Made by a program: the position numbers and the translations under genes. DNA of 64,000 nucleotides from Anaerofustis stercorihominis (GTDB lineage Bacteria; Bacillota; Clostridia; Eubacteriales; Anaerofustaceae): assembly GCF_005844425.1 (NCBI RefSeq), contig NZ_SPHL01000001.1:1-64000 (forward strand), read 5' to 3'. The notes under the pieces were generated by a model. The model was not told where the DNA came from and searched no databases. It saw only the letters and a program-made list of their open reading frames with translations. Positions 62,043-64,000 of this stretch are shown here, piece after piece; the stretch's first letter is position 1, and each line of letters opens with the position of its first letter.

Positions 62043-62119
62043 TGTTCAAGGAACATATGTGTAACATTTGTTCTTTATGGGAACAAATAATTGACTTGTG
62101 TTACTTGTAACATTATTAT
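62043..62119 (+). promoter_or_regulatory. Promoter and inverted repeats before the SorE-like gene
   Basis: TTGACT (62091-62096), 17 bp, TATTAT (62114-62119), with TGTTAC-TT-GTAACA (62099-62112) inside the spacer. Upstream are TGTTC-AAG-GAACA (62043-62055) and TTTGTTC-N7-GAACAAA (62067-62087). The TGTTC/GAACA half-sites are like those of the operators at 11.47 kb. Confidence 0.6.
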
Positions 62120-62164
62120 GTTTACAAGATTTAGCTTTAATGATAAGCAGAAAGAAGGTATATA

Positions 62165-63430
62165 ATGAAAACAAAGGCAATAAGGCTATATGGAGAAAAT
62201 GATTTAAGACTTGAAGAGTATGAACTACCAAAAATGAAAGATGATGAAATATTAGCAAAGATTATTACAGATAGCGTATGTATGTCTACTTATAAATTAT
62301 CAAAACAAGGAGAAAAACATAAAAGAACTCCTGATAATTTAAAAGAAAATCCTGCAGTAATAGGTCATGAGTTATCCGGTATAATAATAGAAGTAGGAGA
62401 TAAGTGGAAAGATAAATATAAAAAAGGTCAAAAGTTTACAGTACAACCTGCAGTTAGTGTAGATGGAAAAGTAAAAACAGTAGGGTATTATTATCAGTAT
62501 TACGGCGGAGATAGTACATATAGTATTATTCCAAATGAAGTAATGGAAAATGATTGTTTAATTCCTTTTAACGGAGATTCTTTCTTTGAAGCTTCTTTAT
62601 CAGAACCTGTTTCTTGTATAATTGCCGGATATAACAGAATATATCATACAAATGATGAAAATCATATTCACTCAATGGGCGTTAAGAAAAATGGAAAGAT
62701 AGCAATTTTAGGTGCTTGCGGCCCTATGGGACTAGAATGTATAGATTATGCACTTCAGCTTGAGGATGCACCAAGTCTTGTTGTTGCAGTTGATGTATCA
62801 GAAGACAGACTAAAAAGAGCAGAAAAACTTTTATCTAAAAAAGCTCAAAAAGATACAAAAATAGTATTTGTAAATTCAAATGCATATGAAGATTCTACAA
62901 GTAAATTGATGGAACTAAGTGATAATGAAGGTTATGACGACGTATTTGTATATGCACCTATTACTCCGTTAATAGAACAAGCTGATAGTATACTTGGTAA
63001 AGATGGGTGTTTAAATTTCTTTGCAGGTCCTATTGATAAAACATTAAGTGCAAATATAAATATGTATAATGTTCATTATAACTACACACATATTACCGGT
63101 TTTACAGGAAGCACAAACCAAGATGTTCTTGATGCTTTATCTTTAATGGAAGAAGGAAGATTAAGCCCTACTATCATGGTAACTCATATTGGTGGACTTG
63201 ACAGTGCAATTTATGCAACTCAAAATGTTCCTGATATTCCAGGGGGTAAAAAGATGATATATACTCAAATTGATATGCCACTTACAGCAATAGATGATTT
63301 TGAAAAACTTGGCGAAGATAATGAATTATTTAAAAGGTTATATGAAGAGTGTAAAAAATATGATGGATGCTGGAATAAAGATGCAGAAAAAGTATTATTA
63401 GACTATTATAATATTTCACTTAATGAATAG
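62165..63430 (+). CDS. Zinc-type dehydrogenase, L-sorbose-1-phosphate reductase-like (SorE)
   Basis: 421 aa, longer than ordinary members. Catalytic-site region DSVCMSTYKLSKQGEKHKR near 36-54 replaces the usual GICGSD; GHELSGIIIEVG near 66-77 is retained; structural-zinc cysteines are absent. Nucleotide-binding IAILGACGPMGLECIDYALQ near 179. This layout matches SorE-type enzymes that interconvert ketose-1-phosphates and hexitol-6-phosphates. It is divergent from a sorbitol PTS and followed at 10 bases by a class II aldolase, a coherent path for a hexitol or sorbose. Confidence 0.82.
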   Translation: MKTKAIRLYGENDLRLEEYELPKMKDDEILAKIITDSVCMSTYKLSKQGEKHKRTPDNLKENPAVIGHELSGIIIEVGDKWKDKYKKGQKFTVQPAVSVDGKVKTVGYYYQYYGGDSTYSIIPNEVMENDCLIPFNGDSFFEASLSEPVSCIIAGYNRIYHTNDENHIHSMGVKKNGKIAILGACGPMGLECIDYALQLEDAPSLVVAVDVSEDRLKRAEKLLSKKAQKDTKIVFVNSNAYEDSTSKLMELSDNEGYDDVFVYAPITPLIEQADSILGKDGCLNFFAGPIDKTLSANINMYNVHYNYTHITGFTGSTNQDVLDALSLMEEGRLSPTIMVTHIGGLDSAIYATQNVPDIPGGKKMIYTQIDMPLTAIDDFEKLGEDNELFKRLYEECKKYDGCWNKDAEKVLLDYYNISLNE

Positions 63431-63440
63431 GAGATAAAAT

Positions 63441-64000
63441 ATGTTAGTAAACACAAAAGAATTATTAGTAAATGCACAAAAAAACAAAAAAGCTGTAGGC
63501 GCATTTAACTGCCCTTCTCTTGAAGCAATAAGAGCTACAATAAAAGCAGGGGAAAGCTTAAACTGTCCGATTATTTTACAGCATGCTCAGTCGCATGATC
63601 CGATAATGGAAATGGAAGAGATGTTACCTATATATATGTACTATGCAAAAAGAGCAAGTGTTCCTGTTAGTGTTCACTTAGACCATGGCAGTACTTTTGA
63701 AAAATGTATTATGGCAATAAGAATGGGTGTAAGCTCTATTATGTACGATGCATCAGCAAAGGATTTTGAAACAAATATAGAAGAAACAAAATATATTACT
63801 GAAATTGCTCATGCAGCAGGGGTATCTGTAGAAGCAGAGCTTGGTCATGTTGGAAGTTTTGCTTCATCTGATGAAGGCGGCGGTAAAGATGATGAAGGTA
63901 TATATACAAATCCGGAAAGCGCATATGAATTTGTTCAAAGAACAGGAGTAGACTTTCTTGCAATATCTTTTGGAACTACTCATGGCGTATATTTAACAGA
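63441..64000 (+). CDS. Class II fructose/tagatose-bisphosphate aldolase family (3' end outside window)
   Basis: First 186 residues only; frame open to the window end. GAGG-type site (AGGAGA) before the ATG. Motifs: AVGAFNCPSLEAIRATIKAG, PVSVHLDHGSTFEKCIMAI with the zinc His and catalytic Asp, SIMYDASAKDFETNI, VEAELGHVGSF, and VDFLAISFGTTHGVY with a further zinc His. Cleaves a ketose-1,6-bisphosphate to two trioses. Co-transcribed with the SorE-like reductase. Confidence 0.9.
   Translation, partial: MLVNTKELLVNAQKNKKAVGAFNCPSLEAIRATIKAGESLNCPIILQHAQSHDPIMEMEEMLPIYMYYAKRASVPVSVHLDHGSTFEKCIMAIRMGVSSIMYDASAKDFETNIEETKYITEIAHAAGVSVEAELGHVGSFASSDEGGGKDDEGIYTNPESAYEFVQRTGVDFLAISFGTTHGVYLT

Overview
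The window is AT-rich (I judge roughly 30% G+C by eye) and densely coded on both strands. It has AGGAGG-type ribosome binding sites, short T-tailed hairpins that often serve two convergent genes, an Amt-PII fusion, a ferredoxin-linked split glutamate synthase, EFR1-type ferredoxins, GutM and many oxygen-sensitive iron-sulfur proteins. Together these point to an anaerobic, fermentative, low-GC Firmicute (Clostridia or a close relative). I cannot name the species. Three perfect 16-bp parS sites flank or lie near parA-parB, so this is origin-proximal chromosome.

Layout. 1-16.7 kb holds small operons of stress, transport and sugar genes: an ABC-2 exporter, YbaK, MarR with a DUF2148 protein, ArsR with an EFR1 ferredoxin and Tag glycosylase, a Rieske-tailed FAD oxidoreductase, a split ThrE exporter, a MATE pump facing a MerR regulator, a SorC regulator facing a dehydrogenase-deoC operon, and a SirTM sirtuin paired with a zinc macrodomain. 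15.3-21.6 kb carries two surface proteins. 21.6-27.5 kb is a transferred defence block made of a regulator-fused cytosine methyltransferase, an Eco47II-type endonuclease and a TrlF-type PHP/ATPase, bordered on both sides by broken gene remnants, one of them TnpV. 27.6-45.2 kb is core genome: guaBA, parAB with cvpA and DUF951, a surface protein, transporters, rlmH, an acyl-ACP thioesterase, and a pantothenate cluster (two ECF S-components, coaX) running into dus, yicC, gmk and an epimerase. 46.1-57.4 kb is a nitrogen-assimilation block. 57.5-64 kb holds a dehydrogenase, tRNA-Tyr, a flavodoxin/cyclophilin-like pair and a sorbitol/sorbose-type locus (srlE, srlA, gutM, a SorE-like reductase, a class II aldolase).

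How it works together. The nitrogen block is the most coherent system. A seven-gene operon encodes a four-part glutamate synthase plus an oxidoreductase, GlnA, and an ANTAR RNA-binding antiterminator as its last gene. It diverges from glnN (type III glutamine synthetase) and amt (fused to PII). The leaders of the big operon, of glnN and of amt each carry a small hairpin with a six-base loop of form ANNGGC, and each overlaps the 5' arm of an intrinsic terminator. This fits ANTAR-type antitermination. The ANTAR protein lacks the usual phospho-acceptor aspartate, so it is probably controlled by something other than a histidine kinase, possibly by its GlnA neighbour.

Other regulation readable from the DNA: a MerR-type promoter with a 19-bp spacer before the MATE pump, tandem CATATG-centred palindromes below a consensus promoter before the deoC operon, TGTTC/GAACA inverted repeats in the divergent sorbitol region, and a GTGTATATACAC palindrome at the marR start site.
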